DNA from: an uncultured Oscillospiraceae bacterium
GTDB lineage: Bacteria; Bacillota; Clostridia; Oscillospirales; Oscillospiraceae
DNA: 64,000 bases
Direction of reading: 5' to 3'
Assembly: GCA_910585155.1 (NCBI GenBank)
Contig: CAJUEC010000006.1
Span: 37,907 to 101,906, forward strand
The position numbers and the translations under genes are program-made. Shown in pieces: positions 25,283 to 33,737 of the stretch (within the stretch, counting starts at the first letter, position 1; each line of letters begins with the position of its first letter). The notes under the pieces are model-generated. The model saw nothing but the letters and a program-made list of their open reading frames with translations. It was not told the DNA's origin and ran no database searches.

Positions 25283-25299
25283 GCTGAGGAGACTGCGAT

Positions 25300-25701
25300 T
25301 TGGATAAGGCCGAACTGCAAGAACGTATGCGGAAGCTTTTGCAAAGGCAGCGGATGTGCTTGACCATTCAAAAGCTGCTCATTGTGTTGGCAATTGTGTT
25401 TTATCAATGCGCAATCGTATTGCTGCCCGCCCGCGTGGTGCTTGTCATAGTCTGCGGCGGGATCTTGTCCAATCAGGCGACTTCACTTGCCAGGGGAAAA
25501 TTCCCCGATGTTCCTCTGCGGGCGTGCCGCATTGGTAAAGGAGAGGGTTGGGACCCATACATCATGGAAGAAGCCAAACGGCTCGATGACGCATTGACGG
25601 TCAAGCTGTTGAAATTCAACCGTTGGACGATTTATCATGTTGTGGTCGGGGTGTTGGGTAATGTACTGATGTGGTTTCTCTCAGCCGCCCTTGTTTTTTG
25701 A
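25300..25701 (+). CDS. small membrane protein, function unknown
   Basis: About 133 residues from a TTG start with GAGGAG 8 bases upstream; an internal ATG at 25327 is an alternative. A basic N-terminal helix (AELQERMRKLLQRQRM) is followed by membrane segments LLIVLAIVFYQCAIVLLP, VVLVIVCGGILS and a C-terminal YHVVVGVLGNVLMWFLSAAL. I recognise no family. Base composition is clearly more AT-rich than the flanking genes and the codon choice differs. This suggests later acquisition between rnc and scpA, where smc might be expected. Confidence 0.6.
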   Translation: MDKAELQERMRKLLQRQRMCLTIQKLLIVLAIVFYQCAIVLLPARVVLVIVCGGILSNQATSLARGKFPDVPLRACRIGKGEGWDPYIMEEAKRLDDALTVKLLKFNRWTIYHVVVGVLGNVLMWFLSAALVF

Positions 25702-25719
25702 GAAAAAATTTGCTATAAT
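25691..25719 (+). promoter_or_regulatory. promoter of scpA-scpB-DUF2953-gerW
   Basis: TTGTTT (25691-25696), a 17-base spacer and a perfect TATAAT (25714-25719). It overlaps the end of the preceding membrane-protein gene. Confidence 0.65.
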
Positions 25720-25746
25720 ATCCCTATTATGGAAGGGAGGGGCGCC

Positions 25747-26547
25747 ATGGAAGCCCCCATCTACCACCTGGACAAGGTGGTGAAGGCCAAGCAGGAGGAC
25801 ATGGAGGACTTCGACGGCCCCCTGGACCTGATTCTCCACCTGCTGAGCAAAAACAAAATCGAGATCCGGGACATCAACATCTCCCAGCTGCTGGACCAGT
25901 ACCTGGCCTGGATGGCCCAGCGGGAGGAGCTGAACCTGGAGGTGGCCAGCGAGTTCGTCACCATGGCCGCCCATCTGGTGTATATCAAGACCCGGATGCT
26001 TTTGTCCATCGACGACGAGGTGGCCATGAGCGAGATGGAAGAGCTGATGGCCGCCCTGGAGGAGCACAAGAGCCAGGAGACCTATGTGAGGATCAAGGAC
26101 ATCACCGGGGCGCTGAGCGGGCAGTACGAATTTGGCCGGGACTACCTGACCAAGCAGCCTGAGCCGGTGAAGGTAAACAATACCTACACCTATGTGCACG
26201 ACAAGGGGGACATTTTGGCTGCCCTGCGCAGCCTGCTGGCCAGGACGGACAGCAGGCTCCCCCCCGCGACAGCGGCCTTTGAGGGCATTGTGGGCCGGGA
26301 ACCCTACCCGGTGGCGGACAAGGCCCGGTCCATATTGGACAGGCTCATCCAGTTCGGCGTGGCCCGGTTTCGGGCGCTGTTCAAAACCAGCCGGAGCCGG
26401 TCGGAGGTGGTGGCCACCTTTCTGGCCATTCTGGAGCTGTGCAAGGCCAACCGCATCCACCTGGCGGGGACGGCGGAGGACTGCACCGTCACCAGCACGG
26501 TGGACGACCTGCCGGAATCGGTGGACGTGACGGTGGAGAGTTACTAA
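25747..26547 (+). CDS. scpA: segregation and condensation protein A
   Basis: Kleisin subunit that bridges the SMC heads with ScpB in the bacterial condensin. The 266 residues begin with the conserved FDGPLDLILHLLSKNKIEIR and ISQLLDQYLAWM, then AAHLVYIKTRMLL. The C-terminal winged-helix part ends in FLAILELCKANRIHL. ATG 25747 has GGGAGG 6 bases upstream; a frame start 6 codons earlier overlaps this site. Followed by scpB after a 106-bp GC-rich spacer (26548-26653) in which I see no gene. Confidence 0.94.
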   Translation: MEAPIYHLDKVVKAKQEDMEDFDGPLDLILHLLSKNKIEIRDINISQLLDQYLAWMAQREELNLEVASEFVTMAAHLVYIKTRMLLSIDDEVAMSEMEELMAALEEHKSQETYVRIKDITGALSGQYEFGRDYLTKQPEPVKVNNTYTYVHDKGDILAALRSLLARTDSRLPPATAAFEGIVGREPYPVADKARSILDRLIQFGVARFRALFKTSRSRSEVVATFLAILELCKANRIHLAGTAEDCTVTSTVDDLPESVDVTVESY

Positions 26548-26653
26548 AGGAAGCGCGGAGAAGCGGTCAGCGAGGAAGCTTGGAGCGAAGCGAGGTCAAA
26601 TTACAGGGCGCGGCGCGGCGTGACGTGACAACAGCGAAAGGAGGAGGCCCACA

Positions 26654-27277
26654 ATGGATTTAAAAGAGCTGGAGAGCGCCATTGAGGGCATCCTGTTTGC
26701 CGCCGGGGAGCCGGTGCCTGTGGAGCGTCTGTGCCTGACCCTGGAGCAGGACCGGGAGACGGTGGACAGCGTGTGCCAGCGCATGGCGGATTCCTACCGC
26801 TATGAGCGCAGGGGCATCCGGCTGCTGAGGCTGGAAAACAGCTGGCAGATGTGCTCCGCCCCCGAGCAGGCGGGCTATATCCGCAAGGTGCTGGAGAACC
26901 GCAAGCCCGCCAAGCTGTCCCAGCCCGCCCTGGAGGTGCTGGCCATTATTGCCTATTTCCAGCCGGTGACCCGGGCATATATTGAGCAGGTCCGGGGGGT
27001 GGACAGCTCCTACACCGTGGGACTGCTGCTGGAGCGGGAGCTGATTCGGGAGGCGGGCCGCCTGGCGGTCCCGGGCCGGCCCATGCAGTTCCGCACCACC
27101 AAGACCTTCCTGCGCGCCTTTGGGCTGTCCTCCTTGGACGAGCTGCCGGAGCTGCCCTCCGCCACCCAGGAGGAGGCCCAGCTTGCCTTGGAGATGGAAT
27201 CTGCCCTGCGCCGCCTCCGGGAGGCGGAGAACGCCCAGGCGTCCGAGGCCGAACCGGCTGGGGGGGAGGAGGCATGA
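26654..27277 (+). CDS. scpB: segregation and condensation protein B
   Basis: Winged-helix dimer that binds ScpA and SMC. The 207 residues start ELESAIEGILFAAGEPVPVE and contain KPAKLSQPALEVLAIIAYFQ followed by PVTRAYIEQVRGVDSS, the diagnostic core. GRPMQFRTTKTFLRAFGL follows. The last ~25 residues are an alanine/glutamate-rich extension. AAAGGAGGAGG is present upstream. It overlaps the next gene by 4 bases, so translation is coupled to the DUF2953 protein. Confidence 0.95.
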   Translation: MDLKELESAIEGILFAAGEPVPVERLCLTLEQDRETVDSVCQRMADSYRYERRGIRLLRLENSWQMCSAPEQAGYIRKVLENRKPAKLSQPALEVLAIIAYFQPVTRAYIEQVRGVDSSYTVGLLLERELIREAGRLAVPGRPMQFRTTKTFLRAFGLSSLDELPELPSATQEEAQLALEMESALRRLREAENAQASEAEPAGGEEA

Positions 27278-27906
27278 CCTTTTTCAAGGTGCTGTTGGCT
27301 GTGCTGGCCGTCCTCTGGCTCATCTCCCTCATCCGCGTGGGAGGGAGGGTGAGCTACGGGCAGGCGGGGCTGTTTGCGTACCTTCTGATGGGGCCGGTGA
27401 AGCTTCAGCTGTTCCCCATGGCAAATGCGTCGGAAGGGAATTGGAGGTCAAAGGCGAAAAAGCCCAAAAAGGAAAAGCCGCCCATGGCGGAAAAGCATAA
27501 GAAGGAGCCCGGAGAGGGCCGGCCCGGCACCCTGTCCCGGCTGATGAAGCTGCTTCCGGTGGTGGGACAGGCCTGCGGGTCGCTGAAGCGGAAGATCCGC
27601 ATCGATGAGCTGGAGCTGGAGGTCATCTGGGGCGGGACGGACGCCGCCGCCGTCGCGCTGGGATATGGGCGGGCCAACGCGGCGCTGGGAATGCTTTGGC
27701 CGGTTTTTGACCATAATTTTAAGGTAAAGCGTCATTCCTTCCAGATCAGCGCGGACTATGGGCGCACTGAGCCGGCGGCGGAGCTTCGGGCTGCGGTGAC
27801 CATGACCGTGGGCCAGATGATGACGCTGGGCGTGCACTATGGCGTGAAGGCGCTGTTCACATGGATTAAGAGCGGGAGACCCGCGGCCAAAAGACAGGAG
27901 GCATAA
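27274..27906 (+). CDS. DUF2953 domain protein
   Basis: A 210-residue protein with an N-terminal membrane helix (FFKVLLAVLAVLWLISLI), a lysine/proline-rich linker (about 50-85) and a C-terminal domain. The pattern LELEVIWGGTDAAAVALGYG followed by ALGMLWPVF and an F-K-V-K...F-Q-I-S-A-D-Y strand is the DUF2953 signature. In Firmicutes this gene regularly lies beside ytfJ/gerW and scpB, which suggests a sporulation-linked but uncharacterised role. It starts inside the end of scpB and ends 4 bp before gerW. Confidence 0.82.
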   Translation: MTFFKVLLAVLAVLWLISLIRVGGRVSYGQAGLFAYLLMGPVKLQLFPMANASEGNWRSKAKKPKKEKPPMAEKHKKEPGEGRPGTLSRLMKLLPVVGQACGSLKRKIRIDELELEVIWGGTDAAAVALGYGRANAALGMLWPVFDHNFKVKRHSFQISADYGRTEPAAELRAAVTMTVGQMMTLGVHYGVKALFTWIKSGRPAAKRQEA

Positions 27907-27910
27907 AGTC

Positions 27911-28318
27911 ATGAGTGAAAACAACCATCCCATCAGCGAAGTGCTCCACATCACCATGGACAAGGTGAAGGAGATGGTGGACGCCAACACGGTGGTGGGC
28001 CAGCCCATCACCACCCAGGACGGGGTTACCCTGATTCCGGTGTCCCGGCTGTCCTTCGGTTTCGCCACCGGCGGCTCCGATTTTGGGAAAACCCAGAACA
28101 CACCCAAGAATTTTGGCGGCGGCGCGGGGGCGGGGGTCAGCGTCATCCCCATGGCCTTCCTGATTGTGAAGGACGGCTCTGTGCGCATGCTGCCGGTGGC
28201 GCCCCCGCCGGGGGATACCGTCAGCCGGGTGGTGGATCTGGTGCCCGATATGTTTGAGCGGGTCACCGGCTATATTGACAAGAAGAGCGCCGGGGAAGCC
28301 GAGCAGGAGGTTCTGTAG
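27911..28318 (+). CDS. gerW: GerW/YtfJ family spore protein
   Basis: A 135-residue protein of the YtfJ/GerW family, an inner spore membrane-associated protein linked to germination in Bacillus. The features seen are TVVGQPITTQDGVTLIPVSR, a glycine-rich stretch (NFGGGAGAGVSVIP) and the C-terminal VSRVVDLVPDMFERV. Its presence indicates that the organism makes spores. It follows DUF2953 by 4 bp and is closed by the hairpin at 28358-28394, directly before dacF. Confidence 0.92.
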   Translation: MSENNHPISEVLHITMDKVKEMVDANTVVGQPITTQDGVTLIPVSRLSFGFATGGSDFGKTQNTPKNFGGGAGAGVSVIPMAFLIVKDGSVRMLPVAPPPGDTVSRVVDLVPDMFERVTGYIDKKSAGEAEQEVL

Positions 28319-28357
28319 TCCCGCGCTCGGATAAGGCCGGGCGGTCAAGGCCATACT

Positions 28358-28394
28358 ACTCCCATCTGAGTACTCGGATGGGAGTGACCTTTTT
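28358..28394 (+). terminator. terminator after gerW whose 3' arm contains the dacF ribosome binding site
   Basis: ACTCCCATCTGAG, TA loop, CTCGGATGGGAGT form a 13-bp stem with one G-T pair, followed by GACC and T5. The T5 ends one base before the GTG of dacF. The only Shine-Dalgarno-like sequence for dacF (GGGAG) is buried in the 3' arm. Confidence 0.8.
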
Positions 28395-29498
28395 GTGAGA
28401 AAACTGACTGGTGCGCTGGCCGTGATGCTGGCGCTGGCCGCCCTGTGTCCGCCGGCGGAGGCGGTGGACACCCATGCCTCCTGTGCTGTGCTGATGGACG
28501 CTGAGAGCGGCCGGGTGCTCTATGAGCAGGATGCCCACCGGCCCCGGCTCATCGCCAGCATCACCAAGCTGATGACCGCCCTGGTGGCGGCGGAGCGGGC
28601 GGAGGACCTGGACCAGGTGGTGTGTGTCCGGGGCGAGTGGCTGGGCAGCGAGGGCTCGTCCATTTACTTGAAGGCCGGGGAGGAGATCACCCTGCGGGGG
28701 CTGCTGTACGGCCTGCTGCTCCAGTCAGGCAACGACGCGGCCATGGTCCTCGCCTGCCACACGGCGGGGAGCGAAGAGGGTTTTGCCGAGCTGATGAACC
28801 AGAGAGCGGCGGAGCTGGGGATGAAAAACAGCCATTTTGTGAACCCCAGCGGCCTCAACCACGACGACCATTACTCCACCGCCTATGACATGGCCCTGCT
28901 GGCCCGGGCCTGCCTGAAAAACCAGACGGTGGCGGACATCTGTGCCACCCCTTCCATCACCATCGGCACCCGCACCTTCGTCAACCACAACAAGCTGCTC
29001 ACCCGTTACCAGGGCTGCGTGGGGATGAAGACCGGCTTCACGGAAAAGGCGGGGCGCACGCTGGTGTCCGCCGCCACCCGGGAGGGCCAAACCCTGATCT
29101 GCGTTACCCTCAACGATGGGGACGACTGGAACGACCACTGCCGGCTGCTGGACTACGGGTTTGAGACCTTTCCCCGGCAGGTGCTGTGCCGGCAGGGGGA
29201 GGTGCTGGGCTCGGTGGCAGTGGAGGGCAGCCTTATCCCCACTGTGGCGGCTGTAACCGCTGGTGAGGTGGGCTATCCGCTGAAGGCGGGGGAGAAGCTG
29301 ACCATGGAGGTGGAGTTGGACGGCTCCGCCGCCGCGCCCTTTGCCGCGGGCCAGCCTGTGGGCGAGGCGGTGTGGAGGAAGGCGGGAGAAATTGTGGCCC
29401 GGGTTCCGCTGGCGGCTCAAAACGGGGCTGGCTGGGACGTGAGAGAGCCGCTGAGCTTCTGGGAGCGGCTTTGGGCGGAGCTGCACGGGGCGGCATGA
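28395..29498 (+). CDS. dacF: serine-type D-Ala-D-Ala carboxypeptidase (S11, DacF-like)
   Basis: Penicillin-binding peptidase that trims the terminal D-alanine of peptidoglycan stem peptides. The 367 residues start with a signal peptide (MRKLTGALAVMLALAALC, cleavage near AEA). The catalytic triad motifs are present: S55-I-T-K58, SGND (about 115) and KTG in GMKTGFTEKAGR (about 212). The C-terminal beta-rich PBP5-type domain follows. It lacks the usual C-terminal amphipathic anchor. The DacF identity rests on neighbourhood (gerW, rluB) and size; DacB/DacA-like roles are possible. Translation may be limited by the hairpin over its ribosome binding site. Confidence 0.9.
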   Translation: MRKLTGALAVMLALAALCPPAEAVDTHASCAVLMDAESGRVLYEQDAHRPRLIASITKLMTALVAAERAEDLDQVVCVRGEWLGSEGSSIYLKAGEEITLRGLLYGLLLQSGNDAAMVLACHTAGSEEGFAELMNQRAAELGMKNSHFVNPSGLNHDDHYSTAYDMALLARACLKNQTVADICATPSITIGTRTFVNHNKLLTRYQGCVGMKTGFTEKAGRTLVSAATREGQTLICVTLNDGDDWNDHCRLLDYGFETFPRQVLCRQGEVLGSVAVEGSLIPTVAAVTAGEVGYPLKAGEKLTMEVELDGSAAAPFAAGQPVGEAVWRKAGEIVARVPLAAQNGAGWDVREPLSFWERLWAELHGAA

Positions 29499-29520
29499 TT
29501 GACGGGACGGAGGTGGCAGC

Positions 29521-30213
29521 GTGGAGGAACGGCTGCAAAAGCTGCTGTCGGCGGCGGGGGAGTGCTCCCGCCGCCAGGCGGAGGGGTACATACAGGCCGG
29601 CCGGGTGACGGTGAACGGGCAGACGGCCCAGCTGGGGGACCGGGCGGACCCCGCCCGGGACCGGGTGGAGCTGGACGGAAAGCCGGTGCTCACCCGGTCG
29701 GGGCGCACCTACATCATGCTGAACAAGCCCCGGGGCTATGTCACTACCCTGTCCGACGAGAAGGGGCGGAAAACGGTGGCGGAGCTGGTGGCGGACTGCC
29801 CGGCCCGGGTGTGGCCGGTGGGGCGGCTGGACATGGACTCGGAGGGGCTGCTGCTGCTCACCGACGACGGGGCGCTCACTCACCGGCTGACCCACCCCGC
29901 CCACCAGGTGGAAAAGGAGTACCAGGTGCGCGTCATCGGTGATTTGGAGCGGGCGCTGCCCCTTCTGTCCGCCCCCGTCTGGTCGGAGGGGGAGGAGCTC
30001 ACCGCAGACCGGGTGGAGCGGACGGGGAGGGACACCGTCACCGTGGTGATTCACCAGGGAAAAAACCGGCAGGTGCGCCGTATGTGCGCCGCCGCCGGCC
30101 TGAAGGTGAACCGCCTCCGGCGGGTGCGGGAGGGCGCGGTGCGCCTGGGCGGGCTGCGGCCGGGCCAGTGGCGGCCCCTTACGGCGGCGGAGCTGGCCGC
30201 TTTACAGGAGTGA
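29521..30213 (+). CDS. rluB: pseudouridine synthase, RluB/RsuA family
   Basis: Isomerises a uridine in rRNA. It has an N-terminal S4 RNA-binding domain (EERLQKLLSAAGECSRRQAE) and the catalytic core GRLDMDSEGLLLLTDDGALT, where the aspartate of G-R-L-D is the nucleophile. The RsuA/RluB/E/F-type end is HQGKNRQVRRMCAAAGL. At 230 residues, with the order common in Firmicutes beside scpAB and dacF, RluB (23S helix 89 region) is the best guess, but RsuA-like specificity cannot be excluded. GTG start; upstream GGAGG. Confidence 0.9.
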   Translation: MEERLQKLLSAAGECSRRQAEGYIQAGRVTVNGQTAQLGDRADPARDRVELDGKPVLTRSGRTYIMLNKPRGYVTTLSDEKGRKTVAELVADCPARVWPVGRLDMDSEGLLLLTDDGALTHRLTHPAHQVEKEYQVRVIGDLERALPLLSAPVWSEGEELTADRVERTGRDTVTVVIHQGKNRQVRRMCAAAGLKVNRLRRVREGAVRLGGLRPGQWRPLTAAELAALQE

Positions 30214-30235
30214 GGGGAAATTCGTTCAAACCCCC

Positions 30236-30264
30236 TTGCTTTTTAACTGGCAAAACGGTATGAT
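30236..30264 (+). promoter_or_regulatory. promoter of rpiR-yhiN-cmk-plsC-ispH/rpsA
   Basis: TTGCTT (30236-30241), a 17-base spacer and TATGAT (30259-30264), 63 bases before the RpiR ATG. Confidence 0.75.
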
Positions 30265-30326
30265 ATGCCTGTTGGCGCAAAGCGATCTGCGCCGGGAGGA
30301 TAAAAAGAGAGTAGGGTTGCTACACC

Positions 30327-31199
30327 ATGAGCCGTGATATTTTGAGTGCCATTCGAAACGGAATGAACTCTTTTTCCAAGGGGCAGAAGCTGATTGCCCG
30401 CTATATCCTGGACAACTACGACAAAGCCGCCTTTATGACGGCGGCCCGGCTGGGGCAGGCGGTGCGGATCAGCGAATCCACCGTGGTCCGCTTTGCCGCC
30501 GAGCTGGGCTATGACGGCTACCCCGCCATGCAGAAGGCCATGCAGGAGATGATCCGGGGCAAGCTCACCACTGTGCAGCGCATTGAGGTCTCCTATGACC
30601 GCCTGGGCTCCCAGGATGTGCTGGACAAGGTGGTACAGTCGGACATTGAAAAGCTGCGGATGTCCCTGAACGAGCTGAACCGGGCGGATTTTTCCGCCGC
30701 TGTGGACGCCATTGTGTCCGCCCGCCGGATCTATATCCTGGGCGTGCGGTCGTCGGCGGCGCTGTCTGATTTTCTCTCCTTCTATTTCAAGCTGATTTTT
30801 GACAACGTGTGCCAGGTGCAGACCAGCCTGGCCAGCGAGATGTTTGAGCAGATGCTCCGGGTGGGGGAGGGCGACGTGGTCATCGGCATCAGCTTTCCCC
30901 GGTACTCCACCCGCTCCGTGCGGGCCATGGAGTTTGCCCGGGACCAGGGGGCCACGGTGGTAGCGGTTACGGACAGCGATATGTCGCCCCTGTACGACAC
31001 CGCCAACTACCGCCTGCTGGCCAAGAGCGACATGGCCTCCTTTGCGGACTCCCTGGTGGCGCCGCTGTCCATTATCAACGCGCTGATTGTGGCGGTGGGA
31101 CGGAAAAAATCCGAAGAGGTTACCAGCACTTTTGAGCGGCTGGAGCGCATCTGGGACGAGTATCAGGTGTACGAAAAGGTGGAGTATGAGGACAAATAA
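30327..31199 (+). CDS. MurR/RpiR family transcriptional regulator
   Basis: A 290-residue regulator with an N-terminal HTH_6 domain (SKGQKLIARYILDNYDKAAF; RISESTVVRFAAELGYDGYP) and a C-terminal SIS sugar-phosphate-binding domain (ARRIYILGVRSSAALSDFLS; GISFPRYSTRSVRAMEFARD). Relatives control sugar or amino-sugar catabolism, but no sugar genes adjoin it. Its end overlaps the start of the flavoprotein gene by 14 bases, so it is part of the downstream operon. The sugar ligand is unknown. In several clostridia an RpiR gene stands at this same spot, so the link with YhiN may be conserved. Confidence 0.9.
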   Translation: MSRDILSAIRNGMNSFSKGQKLIARYILDNYDKAAFMTAARLGQAVRISESTVVRFAAELGYDGYPAMQKAMQEMIRGKLTTVQRIEVSYDRLGSQDVLDKVVQSDIEKLRMSLNELNRADFSAAVDAIVSARRIYILGVRSSAALSDFLSFYFKLIFDNVCQVQTSLASEMFEQMLRVGEGDVVIGISFPRYSTRSVRAMEFARDQGATVVAVTDSDMSPLYDTANYRLLAKSDMASFADSLVAPLSIINALIVAVGRKKSEEVTSTFERLERIWDEYQVYEKVEYEDK

Positions 31200-32436
31200 A
31201 GTTCTGGTGGCCGGCGGCGGAGCGGCGGGCATGATGGCCGCCATCACTGCAGCCCGGGCCGGCGCGCCGGTGGTGCTGCTGGAGCCCAATGAGAAGGTGG
31301 GGCGGAAGCTGTACATCACCGGGAAGGGCCGCTGTAACCTCACCAACAACTGCGGGCGGGATGAGCTGATTGGGGCTGTTCTCCGCAATGGAAAATTCCT
31401 TTACAGTGCCTTTGACCGCTTTGGCCCGGCGGAGACGATGTCTTTTTTTGAGGGGCTGGGCCTCCGGCTGAAAACGGAGCGGGGCAGACGGGTGTTTCCC
31501 GCCTCCGACCGGGCGGCGGACGTGGTGGACGCCTTGTTTTTCGAGCTGCGCCGTCTGAGGGTGGAGCTGCGCCGGGACCGGGTCACCGGCCTCCGTGTCC
31601 AGGAGGGCGGGCTTACCGGCATCAGCACCCAGGGCGGCGGGAGCTTTGAGGGGAGCCCGGTGCTGGTTCTGGCCACCGGGGGGGCGTCCTATCCCCGCAC
31701 CGGCTCCACTGGGGACGGGTACCGGCTGGCGGCGGAGGCGGGGCACAGGATCACCCCCATCCGGGGTTCCCTGGTGCCGCTGGAGTCGAACGATCCGTGC
31801 TGCGGGCAGATGCAGGGGCTGTCCCTGCGCAACGTGGAGCTGCGCATCCGGGACAGCCGGGGAAAGACCGTTTTCCGGGAGCAAGGGGAGCTGCTGTTCA
31901 CCCACTTCGGTTTGTCCGGGCCGCTGGTGCTGTCCGCCTCCGCCCACATGGATTTCAGCCGGTCCGGCTATACCGCGTGCATCGACTGGAAGCCTGCGCT
32001 GGATGAACAGACGCTGGACGCCCGCCTGCTGCGGGACTTCGCGGCCCGGGCCAATCAGGACTGCGCCAACGCCCTGGGCGGGCTGGTGCCCCGGTCCGCT
32101 GTGCCGGTGATGGCGCAGCGGGCGGGAATACCGCTGGACGCCAAGGTCCACGATATTCGGAAGGACCAGCGCCGGTCTCTGCTGGCGGCGCTGAAGGGGT
32201 TTACGATTCCCATCACCGGCGCCCGCCCGGTGGAGGAGGCGGTGGTCACCTCCGGCGGCGTGGCGGTGGGGGAGGTGGACCCCAGGACCATGGAGTCCAA
32301 ACAGGCCAGGGGCCTGTTTTTTGCCGGGGAGCTGCTGGACGTGGACGGCTACACCGGCGGATTCAACCTTCAAATTGCGTGGTCCACCGGCTTTGCCGCG
32401 GGGCAGGCTGCGGCGGAGCGCGCGGCGAATATGTAA
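31186..32436 (+). CDS. HI0933/YhiN family FAD-dependent oxidoreductase
   Basis: A 416-residue flavoprotein of unknown physiological substrate. The FAD motif is KVLVAGGGAAGMMAAITAAR. The family signatures are LYITGKGRCNLTNN, VLATGGASYPRTGSTGDGY and the C-terminal GLFFAGELLDVDGYTGGFNL. The ATG at 31186 lies inside the RpiR end; the frame is open farther upstream, but only this start gives the normal N-terminus. AAGGTGG is close upstream. In Firmicutes this gene regularly precedes cmk, as here. Confidence 0.92.
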   Translation: MRTNKVLVAGGGAAGMMAAITAARAGAPVVLLEPNEKVGRKLYITGKGRCNLTNNCGRDELIGAVLRNGKFLYSAFDRFGPAETMSFFEGLGLRLKTERGRRVFPASDRAADVVDALFFELRRLRVELRRDRVTGLRVQEGGLTGISTQGGGSFEGSPVLVLATGGASYPRTGSTGDGYRLAAEAGHRITPIRGSLVPLESNDPCCGQMQGLSLRNVELRIRDSRGKTVFREQGELLFTHFGLSGPLVLSASAHMDFSRSGYTACIDWKPALDEQTLDARLLRDFAARANQDCANALGGLVPRSAVPVMAQRAGIPLDAKVHDIRKDQRRSLLAALKGFTIPITGARPVEEAVVTSGGVAVGEVDPRTMESKQARGLFFAGELLDVDGYTGGFNLQIAWSTGFAAGQAAAERAANM

Positions 32437-32451
32437 GGAAGGGGCGTTCCT

Positions 32452-33144
32452 ATGAGTTATCGCAGCATCGCCATCGACGGACCCTCCGGCGCGGGGAAAT
32501 CCACCTTGGCCAAGCGGTTGGCCCAGGAGCTGGGCTTCCTCTACGTGGACACCGGAGCCATCTACCGCACGGTGGGGCTGGCCGCCCGCAGCCGGGGGGC
32601 GGATCCGGACCGGGAGGCCGAGGTGGCGGCTGTGCTCCCGCAGCTGGCCATCACCATGGGCTACGGGGAGGACGGCCTTCAGCACATGTTCCTGGACGGC
32701 CAGGATGTGACGGCGGCGATCCGGGAAAATGAGATCTCCGCCTGGGCCTCGAAGGTGGCGGCCCTCCCGGCGGTGCGTGAGTTCCTTCTGGAGATGCAGC
32801 GCCGGACGGCGCGGGAGCACGACGTCATCATGGATGGCCGTGACATCGGCACCGTGGTGCTGCCCCAGGCGGATGTGAAGATTTTTCTGACCGCCGCCCC
32901 CGAGGCGCGGGCTCAGCGCCGCTTCCGGGAGCTGCTGGAGCGGGGCCAGCAGGCCGACTTCGACCAGGTGCTGCGGGAGGTTGTGGAACGGGACCGCCGG
33001 GACACCCAGCGGGAGACCGCCCCCCTGCGTCAGGCGGAGGACGCGGTGCTGGCCGAGACCACCGGTTTGGACCTGGAGGAGAGCTTCCGGCTGCTGCTGG
33101 GGCTGATCCGGGACCGGCTGGGCGTTGAGGAGGAAAATACGTGA
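32452..33144 (+). CDS. cmk: cytidylate kinase
   Basis: Phosphorylates CMP and dCMP. The 230 residues have a P-loop at 10-17 (GPSGAGKS), LGFLYVDTGAIYR for CMP binding, the MDGRDIGTVVLPQADVKIFL motif and the lid arginines in RERDRRDTQRE-type sequence. GGAAGGGGCG precedes the ATG. It overlaps plsC by 4 bases. The cmk-plsC-ispH/rpsA order is typical of clostridia. Confidence 0.96.
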   Translation: MSYRSIAIDGPSGAGKSTLAKRLAQELGFLYVDTGAIYRTVGLAARSRGADPDREAEVAAVLPQLAITMGYGEDGLQHMFLDGQDVTAAIRENEISAWASKVAALPAVREFLLEMQRRTAREHDVIMDGRDIGTVVLPQADVKIFLTAAPEARAQRRFRELLERGQQADFDQVLREVVERDRRDTQRETAPLRQAEDAVLAETTGLDLEESFRLLLGLIRDRLGVEEENT

Positions 33145-33737
33145 AAAATCGGGTGTATTCGGTGATTTATCCCATTATCTGGGTGTTTATGAAACTCTTC
33201 CATCCCTGGAAGGAGGTGGGGGCGGACAACATCCCGGAGGGCGCGGCGGTGATCTGCGGAAACCACACCACGCTGGGGGACCCGCTCTATGTGGTGTGTG
33301 CCATGGGGGGGAAGCGGCAGACCCACGTGATGGCCAAGGCAGAGATCATGAGATGGCCGGTGATTGGCTTTCTGCTGAAAAAAGCGGGGATTATCGGGGT
33401 CAACCGGGGAAAATCGGACATGGCCGCGGTGAAGGAGTGCCTGCGGGTGCTGCGCGGCGGGGAAAAGCTGCTCATGTTCCCTGAGGGAACCCGGGTGCGG
33501 GAGGGGGAGACCTCTGAGGTGCGCACCGGCGCGGCCATGTTTGCCGCCCGCACCGGCGCGCCTCTGGTCCCTGTCTACATCTCGCCCAAAAAGCGGCGCT
33601 TCCGCAAGACGGTCGTGGTGTTTGGCCGGCCCTATTACCCGGAATTTGAGGGGCGCAAGCCCTCTGCCGACGACTATCAGCGTATTGCCGACGATCTGCT
33701 GGAGCGGGTCCGCGCGCTGGGGGAGCAGGCGGAATGA
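33141..33737 (+). CDS. plsC: 1-acyl-sn-glycerol-3-phosphate acyltransferase
   Basis: Adds the second acyl chain in phosphatidic acid synthesis at the cytoplasmic membrane face. The 198 residues have the H42-x4-D47 catalytic motif (GNHTTLGDPLY), GVNRGKSDMAA, the FPEGTRVREGE substrate motif and VPVYIS. An N-terminal hydrophobic segment (VYSVIYPIIWVFMKLF) gives membrane association. GTG start overlapping the cmk stop; its own stop overlaps the ATG of the IspH-S1 gene, so three genes are translationally linked. Confidence 0.95.
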   Translation: MKNRVYSVIYPIIWVFMKLFHPWKEVGADNIPEGAAVICGNHTTLGDPLYVVCAMGGKRQTHVMAKAEIMRWPVIGFLLKKAGIIGVNRGKSDMAAVKECLRVLRGGEKLLMFPEGTRVREGETSEVRTGAAMFAARTGAPLVPVYISPKKRRFRKTVVVFGRPYYPEFEGRKPSADDYQRIADDLLERVRALGEQAE

